Of a stretch of DNA of 64,000 nt, positions 37,524 to 45,092 are shown piece after piece. Origin of the DNA: Candidatus Obscuribacterales bacterium. GTDB taxonomy: Bacteria > Cyanobacteriota > Vampirovibrionia > Obscuribacterales > Obscuribacteraceae. Made by a program: the position numbers and the translations under genes. Where the stretch lies: the NCBI GenBank assembly GCA_019750335.1, contig JAIEOQ010000005.1:1-64000 (forward strand), in the 5' to 3' direction. Numbering within the stretch: the stretch's first letter is position 1; the number at the start of each line of letters is the position of its first letter. The notes beneath the pieces were generated by a model, which saw only the letters and a program-made list of their open reading frames with translations, was not told the origin of the DNA and searched no databases.

Positions 37524-37555
37524 AACTGCAATCTCAATTATGCTGTTGTAAAAAT

Positions 37556-37629
37556 TGGAGCGGGTAGCGGGAATCGAACCCGCGTGTGCAGCTTGGAAGG
37601 CTGCCGTTCTACCATTGAACTACACCCGC
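37556..37629 (-). tRNA. tRNA-Gly (TCC)
   Basis: 74 bases on the minus strand including CCA. The acceptor GCGGGTG pairs with TACCCGC, the anticodon loop CTTCCAA gives anticodon TCC, and the T-arm GGGTTCGATTCCC is standard. Confidence 0.96.
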
Positions 37630-37658
37630 ATGCCCGGTTGGACTGCCAGTACAAATAC

Positions 37659-37686
37659 ATGTTACCACAAGTGCTAAGGCGCCCAA
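37659..37686 (-). promoter_or_regulatory. Promoter candidate for tRNA-Gly
   Basis: On the minus strand an extended -10, TGG plus TAACAT (37664-37659), has a TTGGGC -35 (37686-37681) 16 bases upstream and lies about 30 bases before the tRNA. The rest of the 342-base gap up to hisC (37630-37971) shows no gene or strong plus-strand promoter that I can support. Confidence 0.35.
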
Positions 37687-37971
37687 GGAAGCCGGTTTCG
37701 CTTAAAATGTGCCAGAAGAGAGTGCAAATTCGGGTGCATATAAGTTGATCGACGTAGGCTCTTGCAGTCCAAAAAACGATTTTTAGTCAGCTGTAAAGCG
37801 CATTCTGGATTAGACCTTTCTGATACATTTTGTCAAGCTGCCCGAAATGCTTGTGGTGCAAATGTGTTGGTGATACTGTACGCACATTAAGGCTTGTATC
37901 AAAGTTTATGAGCTTTTGATTAAGCTTGGCGGATCCTTCGGGAATCATTTAGTATGTAGGTGTCTTTGCTA

Positions 37972-39138
37972 ATGGCAACCACAATACAAAGACTCTGGAG
38001 AATGAACGAAAACGGCTCAAGCTTGGCCCGCGCCGAAAACGCTGCGGTGCCAAAAAGATTAGTGCCTCCGCATATCGAAGCGTTGAAGGCTTATCAACCA
38101 GGGCGTCCCGCTGATGCTCTGAAGGCTGAGCTTGGCATAGAACGTTTCATCAACTTGGCTTCCAATGAGAATCCACTGGGTCCGCCGAAAAGTTCTTTAG
38201 AAGCAATAAAAAAGGCTTTGCCTGAAATAAGCCGCTATCCGGAATCGGGCGGTTTTAAATTACGCGAAGCTTTGGCTGAGGTTTACCGCGTACAGCCTGA
38301 GAACGTCGTTATCGGTAGCGGTTCCGAAAGTATTATGGCTAATATTATTCGTGCTTTTCTGCACGGTGATGATGAAGTTGTTACTTCCGAAGGCACTTTT
38401 ATCGGGATCTATGTACTGGTTAACAGCCAAGGTGTGAAGTTGGTTCAAGTCCCGCTTAAGGACTATAAATTTGATCTCGATGCCATAGCCGATGCTGTCA
38501 GTGAAAAAACCAAGCTGGTTTATTTGTGCAATCCGAATAACCCGACCGGCACCATGTTTTCGCGTGCTGAATTTGAAGCGTTCATTCAAAAGGTGCCGGA
38601 TCATGTGCTTGTAATTCTTGACGAAGCCTATTTTGAGTTCACTATGGGCATTGCTGAATTTCCTGATTCAATGACTTATCGCTACGACAATGTTCTTACT
38701 TTGCGTTCATTCTCCAAGGCTTACGCCATGGCTGGTTTGCGCGTAGGGTACGGTATGGGCCACGAATATTTGATCAATTACGTAAATAAGGTGAAGCTGC
38801 CTTTTGAGCCTAACATGCTGGCTCAAGTGGCTGCGACAGCAGCAATTAAAGACACGGAGTATTTAGGCGGTGTTTTGGAAAATAATGACGAAGGTATGCA
38901 CTACCTTTGCAATGAGTTTCAGAAACTCGGATGGTATTACGTGCCCTCTTCGACGAACTTTATCATGCTGCCCACGGACAGTCCGGAAAAGGTCAAAGAA
39001 ATTCACGAAGGGCTATTACGTGAAGGCATTGCCATCCGGCCGCTTGCCGCTTTCGGATTACCGCACTGCTTCCGGATCACTATCGGATTGCCCGATGAAA
39101 ATGAAGCTTGTATCAAAGCGTTGAAAAAATACTATTAA
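37972..39138 (+). CDS. hisC: Histidinol-phosphate aminotransferase-type PLP enzyme
   Basis: Class I/II aminotransferase of the HisC subgroup, 388 aa from ATG at 37972. Motifs: LASNENPLGPP, RYPESGGFKLREALA, NPNNPTGT, ILDEAYFEF, the PLP-lysine segment LRSFSKAYAMAGLRVGYG, and RPLAAFGLPHCFRITIG near the end. HisC converts imidazole acetol phosphate in histidine synthesis; some family members act on aromatic amino acids, which would fit the tyrosine degradation genes elsewhere in the window, but no other his gene is here. Its TAA shares TTAA with the convergent radical SAM gene. Confidence 0.88.
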   Translation: MATTIQRLWRMNENGSSLARAENAAVPKRLVPPHIEALKAYQPGRPADALKAELGIERFINLASNENPLGPPKSSLEAIKKALPEISRYPESGGFKLREALAEVYRVQPENVVIGSGSESIMANIIRAFLHGDDEVVTSEGTFIGIYVLVNSQGVKLVQVPLKDYKFDLDAIADAVSEKTKLVYLCNPNNPTGTMFSRAEFEAFIQKVPDHVLVILDEAYFEFTMGIAEFPDSMTYRYDNVLTLRSFSKAYAMAGLRVGYGMGHEYLINYVNKVKLPFEPNMLAQVAATAAIKDTEYLGGVLENNDEGMHYLCNEFQKLGWYYVPSSTNFIMLPTDSPEKVKEIHEGLLREGIAIRPLAAFGLPHCFRITIGLPDENEACIKALKKYY

Positions 39139-39899
39139 GCCAAACGCTTGTTGTAAAAAAGCTTTTGTGTTTCAGTCACGGTTTTTGCATATTTTGCCGG
39201 ATGAAAAAAGTCCTGATACTTCTCCAGAAGTTGAGGACGATTGTTCACTTCTTTCCAGTGCATCTGATCGATCCAAATACGATCCACATAAGGTGTAAGT
39301 AAAGTAACTAATCGCTCGGGATCACAAGGTAAAAGCGGTGCTAAAGAAGCGTGGACCTTAATACCCTTTTTGTGCAGCTTTTCAATTAGTTCGAGCCGTC
39401 GTTTGATACTCGGTGCTTTCGGTTCGAATTCGGCGCGTACTGATTCGTTATCTGTCGTGATACTGACTCCGACCCGTAAAGATTTGCCGAATGATTGAAG
39501 CAGATCGATGTCTTGAAGAATCAAATGGCTGCGTGTGTGCAATATGAGTTTTGCCGGTTGATAACGTTTGAGCTCTTCCAGGCAACGCCGACTGAGCCTG
39601 TATTTTAATTCCAAATATTGATAAGGATCTGTGGCCGAGCTAAAAAAAATTCGGGAGCCGAATACTTTTAAGCGCTCTTTGCGAATCAGTTCCGGGGCGT
39701 TCAATTTAATGTTGACCCAGCTTCCCCATTCTGAAGGTTCGTGATCCTTGTTCGGAAACTTAGGTACATAACAATAGGAACAGCTGAAAGCGCAACCGGC
39801 ATAGGGGTTGATTGAGTAATCAAAAGCAGCGGATAGCGAACCGTTGTTTTGGGCGGTAAGTATGGATTTGGCAATAATTTCGCGCACTTGTAAACTCAT
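39135..39899 (-). CDS. Radical SAM protein of the spore-photoproduct-lyase-like (SplB/Rv2578c) group
   Basis: ATG at 39899 behind GAGGTTT gives 254 aa; the longer frame up to 40064 has no family character. The 4Fe-4S/SAM motif is GCAFSCSYCY (Cys36, Cys40, Cys43, a CxxxCxxC). SSATDPYQYLELKY, LILHTRSHLILQDIDLL and GVSITTDNESVRAEFEP are typical of this group of DNA-repair-like radical SAM proteins whose substrates are mostly unknown. Divergent from the biosynthetic operon. Confidence 0.85.
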   Translation of the reverse strand: MSLQVREIIAKSILTAQNNGSLSAAFDYSINPYAGCAFSCSYCYVPKFPNKDHEPSEWGSWVNIKLNAPELIRKERLKVFGSRIFFSSATDPYQYLELKYRLSRRCLEELKRYQPAKLILHTRSHLILQDIDLLQSFGKSLRVGVSITTDNESVRAEFEPKAPSIKRRLELIEKLHKKGIKVHASLAPLLPCDPERLVTLLTPYVDRIWIDQMHWKEVNNRPQLLEKYQDFFHPAKYAKTVTETQKLFYNKRLA

Positions 39900-39910
39900 G
39901 GGCAAACCTC

Positions 39911-39939
39911 TTGCGTACCAATCGTATGTATGGTATCTT
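39911..39939 (+). promoter_or_regulatory. Promoter candidate for the carrier-protein biosynthetic operon
   Basis: TTGCGT at 39911-39916 and an extended -10 TGG plus TATCTT (39934-39939) are separated by exactly 17 bases. The start point would be near 39946, leaving a leader of about 170 bases before the first gene. It is the best plus-strand promoter in the gap. Confidence 0.5.
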
Positions 39940-39983
39940 AGCAGATAGGGAAATCGATCACACACACACTCGTTCCTCCCTTG

Positions 39984-40010
39984 GGCGGAAAGTCTTACTG
40001 GCTTTCCGCC
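39984..40010 (+). promoter_or_regulatory. Perfect 9-bp stem-loop in the operon leader
   Basis: GGCGGAAAG (39984-39992) pairs perfectly with CTTTCCGCC (40002-40010) around a 9-base loop. No T-run follows on either strand, so it is not an ordinary terminator. It lies between the promoter candidate and the first gene and could control leader RNA stability or be a protein-binding palindrome. Confidence 0.5.
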
Positions 40011-40118
40011 TGTTCCGTTGGCAAACCAACACTTGCAAAACTGTTTATTCCGGACTAAAGACAAGCGGAATCTTAGTTAAGATGCTTGTATCGGTTAATA
40101 CGGAATGCGGTATTGAAT

Positions 40119-41615
40119 ATGGTGTCAACCCTGAAATTGTTGAATGAAAAGGCGGCAGCTTTTGCTGAGCGCACCGCGCTTTGTCTTGAAAGCGAAAACG
40201 GTTGGCGCACTTTAAGCTATGCCGAGCTTTCGCGTCGATCGAGAAGGCTAGCCTCGTATTTGATTGAATCGGGAGTTCAACCGGGGCAAAGAATCGCCAT
40301 GCTTTGTCAATCCTCTTTGGAGTGGGGCGTAATTTTCTTTGCCGCCATTCGTGCCGGAGCGATTGTTGTTCCACTCGATCCAAAATTGACTGCTAAAGAA
40401 CTAAAAGCAGTGCTAGATGATTGTCGTCCTTTCTGTTTATTTGTTGATCGCCCGTGTCCTGAAATCGATGATTCTATTTGCCCGAAAATTTTTCAGACAG
40501 ATGAGCTTTTTTCGCTCAAGCCGAAAAAAATACGACGCGGGTGCGAACGACTATCCAGCGAACCGGCTGTACTTATTTATACGTCCGGGACAACGGCTAA
40601 GGCAAAAGCAGTGTTGCTCTCTCTGGACAATTTACTATTTCAAGTTGAGAACTTCAAATCAATGATTGATTTGAAAGCTAGCGATCGTTTTCTTTCGATC
40701 TTGCCCTTGAATCATTTACTTGAGTTGACTGGCGGTTTTCTTGGTGTTCTTAATCAAGGGGGAACGATCTGTTTTTGTCGCAGTATTTTGCCTGCGGAAA
40801 TTATGCGTAATTTACAAGAACAAAAAATTACCGCTATGGTTTCAGTTCCGCTACTGCTAAAAACTTTGAAAAAAGCAGTTGAATACGAGCAAAGACACAG
40901 TGCGATAAATTTTGGAACTTTGCGAGTCTTGATTGCTGGTGGCGAACCTTTAGAACAAGAAACCGGCGAATTTTTTCAAGAGTTCGGTATTCCTGTTCTC
41001 CAGGGATATGGGCTTACCGAAACCAGTCCGGTTATAACCGGAAATACGCTACGCGAGAATAAGCTTGGGTCGGTAGGTAAGCCGCTCAAAGGAGCGGAGG
41101 TAAGAGTTGACGCTAAAGGTGAAATCTTAACGCGAGGACCCCACGTAATGTTGGGTTATTACAAGCAAGATCAGCTGACAAATAAAATTATTGACGAGGA
41201 TGGTTGGCTGCATACCGGTGACATCGGTTATTTAGATCAAGAAGGCTATCTCTATATAAAGTGCAGGAAAAAAAATTTGATTGTCCTGGGGGGCGGTTTG
41301 AAAGTGTCTCCGCGTGAAGTTGAAATGGCGCTCTCGACCATGACTTCAGTGAAAGAAATTTGTGTATTACCCGGACTAATAAAAACCGGCTTAAAAAAGT
41401 GCCGAGAGGAAGTTTGTCTGATTGTTGTACCGGCCGCGCCGGCAGCGGTTATATATGATGAACTTGCGCAGTTAAGCTTAGCTCTTGCTGCCTATAAACG
41501 TCCGACTAGGATTGAATTTTATGACGATGCTTTGCCGCGAACAGCCAGCGGCAAAATAAAACGACTTGAATTAGCTCAATGGTTGAATGGGCGGGAGAAT
41601 AATAATGGAGCGTAG
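40119..41615 (+). CDS. Acyl-/aryl-AMP ligase (ANL superfamily), gene 1 of the biosynthetic operon
   Basis: 498 aa from ATG at 40119. ANL motifs: P-loop IYTSGTTAKAKAVLLS near residue 154 (the usual Gly and Pro of TSGTTGxPK are both Ala), GYGLTETSP, GEILTRGPHVMLGYY, DGWLHTGDIGYLD, KNLIVLGGGLKVSPREVE and the A10 lysine segment PRTASGKIKR. It should activate a carboxylic acid as acyl-AMP and pass it to CoA or a carrier protein. Two carrier-protein genes in the same operon suggest the latter. No fused carrier domain. The substrate cannot be read from sequence. The next gene overlaps by 11 bases. Confidence 0.9.
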   Translation: MVSTLKLLNEKAAAFAERTALCLESENGWRTLSYAELSRRSRRLASYLIESGVQPGQRIAMLCQSSLEWGVIFFAAIRAGAIVVPLDPKLTAKELKAVLDDCRPFCLFVDRPCPEIDDSICPKIFQTDELFSLKPKKIRRGCERLSSEPAVLIYTSGTTAKAKAVLLSLDNLLFQVENFKSMIDLKASDRFLSILPLNHLLELTGGFLGVLNQGGTICFCRSILPAEIMRNLQEQKITAMVSVPLLLKTLKKAVEYEQRHSAINFGTLRVLIAGGEPLEQETGEFFQEFGIPVLQGYGLTETSPVITGNTLRENKLGSVGKPLKGAEVRVDAKGEILTRGPHVMLGYYKQDQLTNKIIDEDGWLHTGDIGYLDQEGYLYIKCRKKNLIVLGGGLKVSPREVEMALSTMTSVKEICVLPGLIKTGLKKCREEVCLIVVPAAPAAVIYDELAQLSLALAAYKRPTRIEFYDDALPRTASGKIKRLELAQWLNGRENNNGA

Positions 41616-42168
41616 TGCACTTGTAATTCTCTCTTTTAATTTCATTTATATAGCTCTTTTGCCGGTCATTTTTTTTCGTAAAAGCAAAAAGCTAACTTAC
41701 GGTTGGTTTTTTACTGCTTTGCCTTTTGCTTTGAGTCCCCTTGGTGTTATCGCTTCATATTATGGATATTTGCCGCCTTGGGCCGATTTTGGTGATGTCG
41801 CTTCGATAATGCTGAGTGCTATTTCAATTGCTTTGATCTCTTATACTTTAGGTACCCATAAAATTCCGATTGCGCTGTGGCACCAAAAAGATGATGCGCC
41901 GCTAAATATAGTCACTTACGGCGCTTATCAATATATTCGCCATCCTTTTTATGCATCCTTTATTTTGGCTTTTATTGCTGCTTTTGTTTATGCTCCGCAA
42001 ATAATTACATTTGCTGCCTTAGCTTATGCGATGGTTTGCTTAAATCTGACTGCCGGCAAAGAAGAAGAGCGTTTGTGCCGGTCGGATTTTGGCTTGGAGT
42101 ACAAAGCTTATATGGAACAGAGCGGACGTTTTTGGCCCCTGGCAATAAAGCAGGTAAAAAACAGATGA
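41605..42168 (+). CDS. ICMT/PEMT-like integral membrane methyltransferase, gene 2 of the operon
   Basis: 187 aa from ATG at 41605 behind GGAG, overlapping the ligase stop. About five membrane helices. The SAM-binding C-terminal signature of isoprenylcysteine/phospholipid methyltransferases is present: GAYQYIRHPFYASF, then KEEERLCRSDFGLEYKAYM and RFWPL. Likely uses SAM to methylate a carboxyl, amine, oxygen or nitrogen of a lipophilic substrate at the membrane. Its presence suggests the operon product is hydrophobic or membrane-associated. Stop and next start overlap as ATGA. Confidence 0.82.
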   Translation: MERSALVILSFNFIYIALLPVIFFRKSKKLTYGWFFTALPFALSPLGVIASYYGYLPPWADFGDVASIMLSAISIALISYTLGTHKIPIALWHQKDDAPLNIVTYGAYQYIRHPFYASFILAFIAAFVYAPQIITFAALAYAMVCLNLTAGKEEERLCRSDFGLEYKAYMEQSGRFWPLAIKQVKNR

Positions 42169-43115
42169 GCGTTTATGTTGATAACTTTGTTTATTCATTA
42201 GGGGCAAACGTCTGCAATCTGTCCGAATCGGAGGCAACGGGCAGGCTGATTTCAGCGGCATCAGTTTTGGCAGACTCCGGATTTGCCTTGCATCATGTCT
42301 GTAATGAAGAGCAAGGAGCATATGATTTGGCTAAGCATTGCGCCGAGCAGCTTAATGACGAACTAGATCAGATCGGAGCGATTATTTACTCGACTTGTTT
42401 ACCACAAAATGCCAATTGCGGTAATAGCAAAAAATTTCAAGAGAGCGGCGACGTCAAACACTTGATGGACTTTGCCGCTAGCCGCCTGCAAGCTGATTTC
42501 GCTCTGGAAAATGCGGCGGTTATCGGCCTTAACCAGCAAGCTTGCACAGGAATGCTTGGTTCTTTGCGTATGGCTAAAATGTTTTTACAAGATGAGCCGA
42601 CTGCTGAAAAAGTCTTGTGTGTGACAGCGGATCGTTTTCCGGCAGGAGCTCTCTATGAACAGTCATACAATTTAATCTCGGATGGTGGTGCGGCTTGTTT
42701 AGTATCGAGAAAACCGGCGGCATTTCGTATCTGTGTGAGTCATTCTATTACTAACGGAGGACTTGCTTTCGCTTGCGATCAAGAAGTGATGGGTAGCTAT
42801 TTTTCTTACGTCCATAAATTGATCCAAGAATCTTTGGCTAAAGGTGGATTAACAATGGCGGATATCGACTGGATTGTGCCCCAGAACATGAATGTAAAAG
42901 CTTGGAGCATCCTCTGCCGGTTACTTAAATTTGACGAGGCGCGTGTTTATGCGCCAACTCGTTCTCAGATCGGGCATATGATCAGCGGCGATAATATAGC
43001 CAATCTCAAACATTTGCTTGAGCAAAAACTTTTGCGTTACGGTGATAAAGTCATTTTGATTATGGCTGGATACGGCTTGAACTGGCAGTCTTGCATTCTG
43101 GAGTACTGTCAATGA
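42165..43115 (+). CDS. KAS III (FabH)-like ketosynthase/acyltransferase with altered triad, gene 3
   Basis: 316 aa from ATG at 42165 (ATGA overlap with gene 2); a longer frame from 42036 lies inside gene 2. The nucleophile is Cys127 in NQQACTGMLGSLRMA, and YNLISDGGAACLV is the usual core. Where FabH has His in VPHQAN this reads VPQNMN (Gln240), and where FabH has Asn in GNTS this reads GHMISGD (His271). The Cys-His-Asn triad is therefore Cys-Gln-His as aligned by eye, as in divergent FabH-like acyltransferases that do not decarboxylate malonyl-ACP. It may condense or transfer an acyl group onto the carrier-bound substrate. Confidence 0.85.
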   Translation: MSVYVDNFVYSLGANVCNLSESEATGRLISAASVLADSGFALHHVCNEEQGAYDLAKHCAEQLNDELDQIGAIIYSTCLPQNANCGNSKKFQESGDVKHLMDFAASRLQADFALENAAVIGLNQQACTGMLGSLRMAKMFLQDEPTAEKVLCVTADRFPAGALYEQSYNLISDGGAACLVSRKPAAFRICVSHSITNGGLAFACDQEVMGSYFSYVHKLIQESLAKGGLTMADIDWIVPQNMNVKAWSILCRLLKFDEARVYAPTRSQIGHMISGDNIANLKHLLEQKLLRYGDKVILIMAGYGLNWQSCILEYCQ

Positions 43116-43972
43116 ATGCATTAAAACAAACGGCGAACAGATTATTCTCTATTTCGCAAAATAACTATTTAAATCCCCACACGGCCCTTGTTTGGCCTGA
43201 AACCCTGGAGCGAAGCCAATGGTTTATGGCGCCTGAATTGATATCTCTTAATGGTAGCCCGGTATATGAAGAGCTTTCGGAAAAGCAAAAAAAAGAATTG
43301 AGTTTTTGGGAGGCGGTGAATTTTTTCAGTCTCAATATTCATGGTGAGAAAGCGCTGGTTGAAGGATTAGCGCAACGTTTGTACCGGCGTGAATTGGCTG
43401 ATGTCGCTGAATATTTGCACAGTTTTCTTGATGAAGAAAATAAGCATATGGTTTATTTTGGCGGGTTCTGTCAGCGCTATGCGGGAAAGATCTATCGCGA
43501 TCGCAAGCTCAAAATTGAACGTGAATATGCTTATGGTGAAGAAGAATTTCTGTTCTTTGCTAAAACAATGATTTTTGAAGAGTTGGCTGATTATTACAAT
43601 TTGCGTATGGGCAACAATTCGGAGATCGAGCTTACTGCCCGTCGAATCAATCTTATTCATCATCTGGAAGAAGCCCGTCATTTAGCTTTTGGTCGTGAAA
43701 TTGTCAGATATTTGTTTAACAAGTTTGCTGCGCATTGGACAGGCGAGGTTTTGCAAAATGTACGTCACTATCTGCTTTCTTATCTGGAAGCGACTTGGAA
43801 AGAATATTACAACCCTGACGTATATCGCGATGCCGGACTGGATGAAGTATTTGATCTGGTCGACCAAGCTTGGCATTCATCTGCAAGTAAAAAACATCGC
43901 CAGCAAGCTTCTTTCCGCTGTGTGGACTTCTTTGTAAAAGAAGGAATTTTGGAGAAAAATTTAGTGGTATGA
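43112..43972 (+). CDS. AurF-like di-iron oxygenase, gene 4 of the operon
   Basis: 286 aa from ATG at 43112, overlapping gene 3 as ATGA. The ligand pattern fits the AurF/CmlI amine N-oxygenase family: ExxH at Glu109-His112 (DEENKH), Glu157 in FEELADYY, and HxxxExxH at His183-Glu187-His190 (HHLEEARH). That last spacing equals the diagnostic AurF motif. A first Glu ligand would be Glu79 or Glu84. Family members oxidise amines to hydroxylamine, nitroso or nitro groups; some are other oxygenases. In this operon the likely substrate is an amino acid held on the adjacent carrier protein. That is inference. Confidence 0.85.
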   Translation: MNALKQTANRLFSISQNNYLNPHTALVWPETLERSQWFMAPELISLNGSPVYEELSEKQKKELSFWEAVNFFSLNIHGEKALVEGLAQRLYRRELADVAEYLHSFLDEENKHMVYFGGFCQRYAGKIYRDRKLKIEREYAYGEEEFLFFAKTMIFEELADYYNLRMGNNSEIELTARRINLIHHLEEARHLAFGREIVRYLFNKFAAHWTGEVLQNVRHYLLSYLEATWKEYYNPDVYRDAGLDEVFDLVDQAWHSSASKKHRQQASFRCVDFFVKEGILEKNLVV

Positions 43973-44241
43973 AAACTCAAGAAGATATGAAAAAAGAGTT
44001 GCACGCTTGGATTGTCAAAAACAACGCCAAAATCAAAGCGGAAGAGCTTTGCAATGATACGGACATTATTCGCGAAAGAATCATAAACTCCTTGCAAATA
44101 ATAGATCTGCTTCTGTTTGTTGAAAGATTATCCGGTACGTCAGTTGAAGTGGAGCAACTTAAACCGGGAGCTTTCAAAAATATTGACACTATCTACCAAA
44201 ATTTCTTAGAACGTCAAGGTGATGAGCAATGCAACAAATAG
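43969..44241 (+). CDS. Acyl/aminoacyl carrier protein 1, gene 5 of the operon
   Basis: 90 aa, ATGA overlap with the oxygenase. Helical carrier-protein fold; the phosphopantetheine Ser is Ser41 in RIINSLQIIDLLLFVE, where the usual DSL is NSL. The gene overlaps the aminoacyl ligase by 13 bases, the strongest coupling in the operon, so it is the probable acceptor of the ligase. The pattern resembles the short carrier proteins encoded next to amino acid:carrier-protein ligases in rhizobia. Confidence 0.85.
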   Translation: MKTQEDMKKELHAWIVKNNAKIKAEELCNDTDIIRERIINSLQIIDLLLFVERLSGTSVEVEQLKPGAFKNIDTIYQNFLERQGDEQCNK

Positions 44242-45092
44242 CTCAAATAACTGATTTCAGCGCTTTGCCCGGCTTGCACTGGCAAGAAAATGGGCAGCTC
44301 TCATTGAGTGGAAGTCTTTTGCGATTGTATAAAAAAATCGATCAAAAAATACTTTCTTTTATCCCGGATATTATTTTTGACGAACAGCAATTCTCGCCCT
44401 TTATTTCAGCGGAACAATTACATAAGTTGGATTATTTGCACGGCTTTCCACACTTAATTACCATGCCTGTCACGCTTGATTCTAGTCAAGCAAGTCTCCA
44501 AGCTTTTACGGCAGCACCGTTAAATGAAAATGGCAATTTGAATCTAACTAATATTGCTCCTTGTCGCGAAGTGCTGACTCCTGCTGCCTGTTACCATTTT
44601 TACGAAAAGCAATCTGATACTGAGCTGAATGGTCCTTGCTATCTGACGACTCTTTGTACTTGTTTTCGGCGTGAAAGCGCTTATCATCCGCTTACTCGAC
44701 AATGGGCATTCTCAATGCGTGAATTTGTCTGTTTAGGCACGCAAGAAGAGGTGCAAGAGTTTCTCCAGCGTTTTGAAAAAGCTCTGAATAGCTACTTTCA
44801 AAAACAATTATGGCCAGTGATTTTTGAACAAGCGACGGATCCCTTTTTCAATCCTTTAGTCAATGCAAAATATGTTGTGCAAAAATTGGAACCGGTGAAG
44901 CGAGAAATGATCTATGCCGGCAATGTTGCTATTGGTTCTTTTAATTTTCATCGTACATTCTTCGGTGAGAGATTCAATATTCGCCGGCAAGGCGAAGCAG
45001 TCTTTTCGGCATGTGTCGCTTTTGGTCTTGAGCGATGGTTGTATGCCGTACTGGCTACTTGCGGACCCGATGAAAAGGATTGGCAAATTTGA
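44229..45092 (+). CDS. Amino acid:[carrier protein] ligase, seryl-tRNA-synthetase-like, gene 6
   Basis: 287 aa, class II synthetase catalytic core without a tRNA-binding arm. Motif 2 reads CFRRESAYHPLTRQWAFSMREF and motif 3 AFGLERW (residues 264-270). Putative zinc ligands are Cys121 (AACYHFYE), Glu165 (MREF) and Cys262 (SACVAFG), matching the Cys-Glu-Cys set of atypical SerRS and of the Bradyrhizobium homologue Bll0957. Such proteins activate Gly or Ala and load them on a carrier-protein phosphopantetheine, not on tRNA. Overlaps carrier protein 1 at its start and the reductase gene by one base at its end. Confidence 0.88.
   Translation: MQQIAQITDFSALPGLHWQENGQLSLSGSLLRLYKKIDQKILSFIPDIIFDEQQFSPFISAEQLHKLDYLHGFPHLITMPVTLDSSQASLQAFTAAPLNENGNLNLTNIAPCREVLTPAACYHFYEKQSDTELNGPCYLTTLCTCFRRESAYHPLTRQWAFSMREFVCLGTQEEVQEFLQRFEKALNSYFQKQLWPVIFEQATDPFFNPLVNAKYVVQKLEPVKREMIYAGNVAIGSFNFHRTFFGERFNIRRQGEAVFSACVAFGLERWLYAVLATCGPDEKDWQI

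Noticed and set aside
39900..40064. Upstream extension of the radical SAM protein
   Set aside because: Translation has no family similarity and covers the divergent promoter and hairpin region; ATG at 39899 has GAGG upstream.
42036..42164. Upstream extension of the KAS III-like gene
   Set aside because: It lies inside the methyltransferase gene in another frame; the ATGA overlap at 42165 and family N-terminus fix the start.
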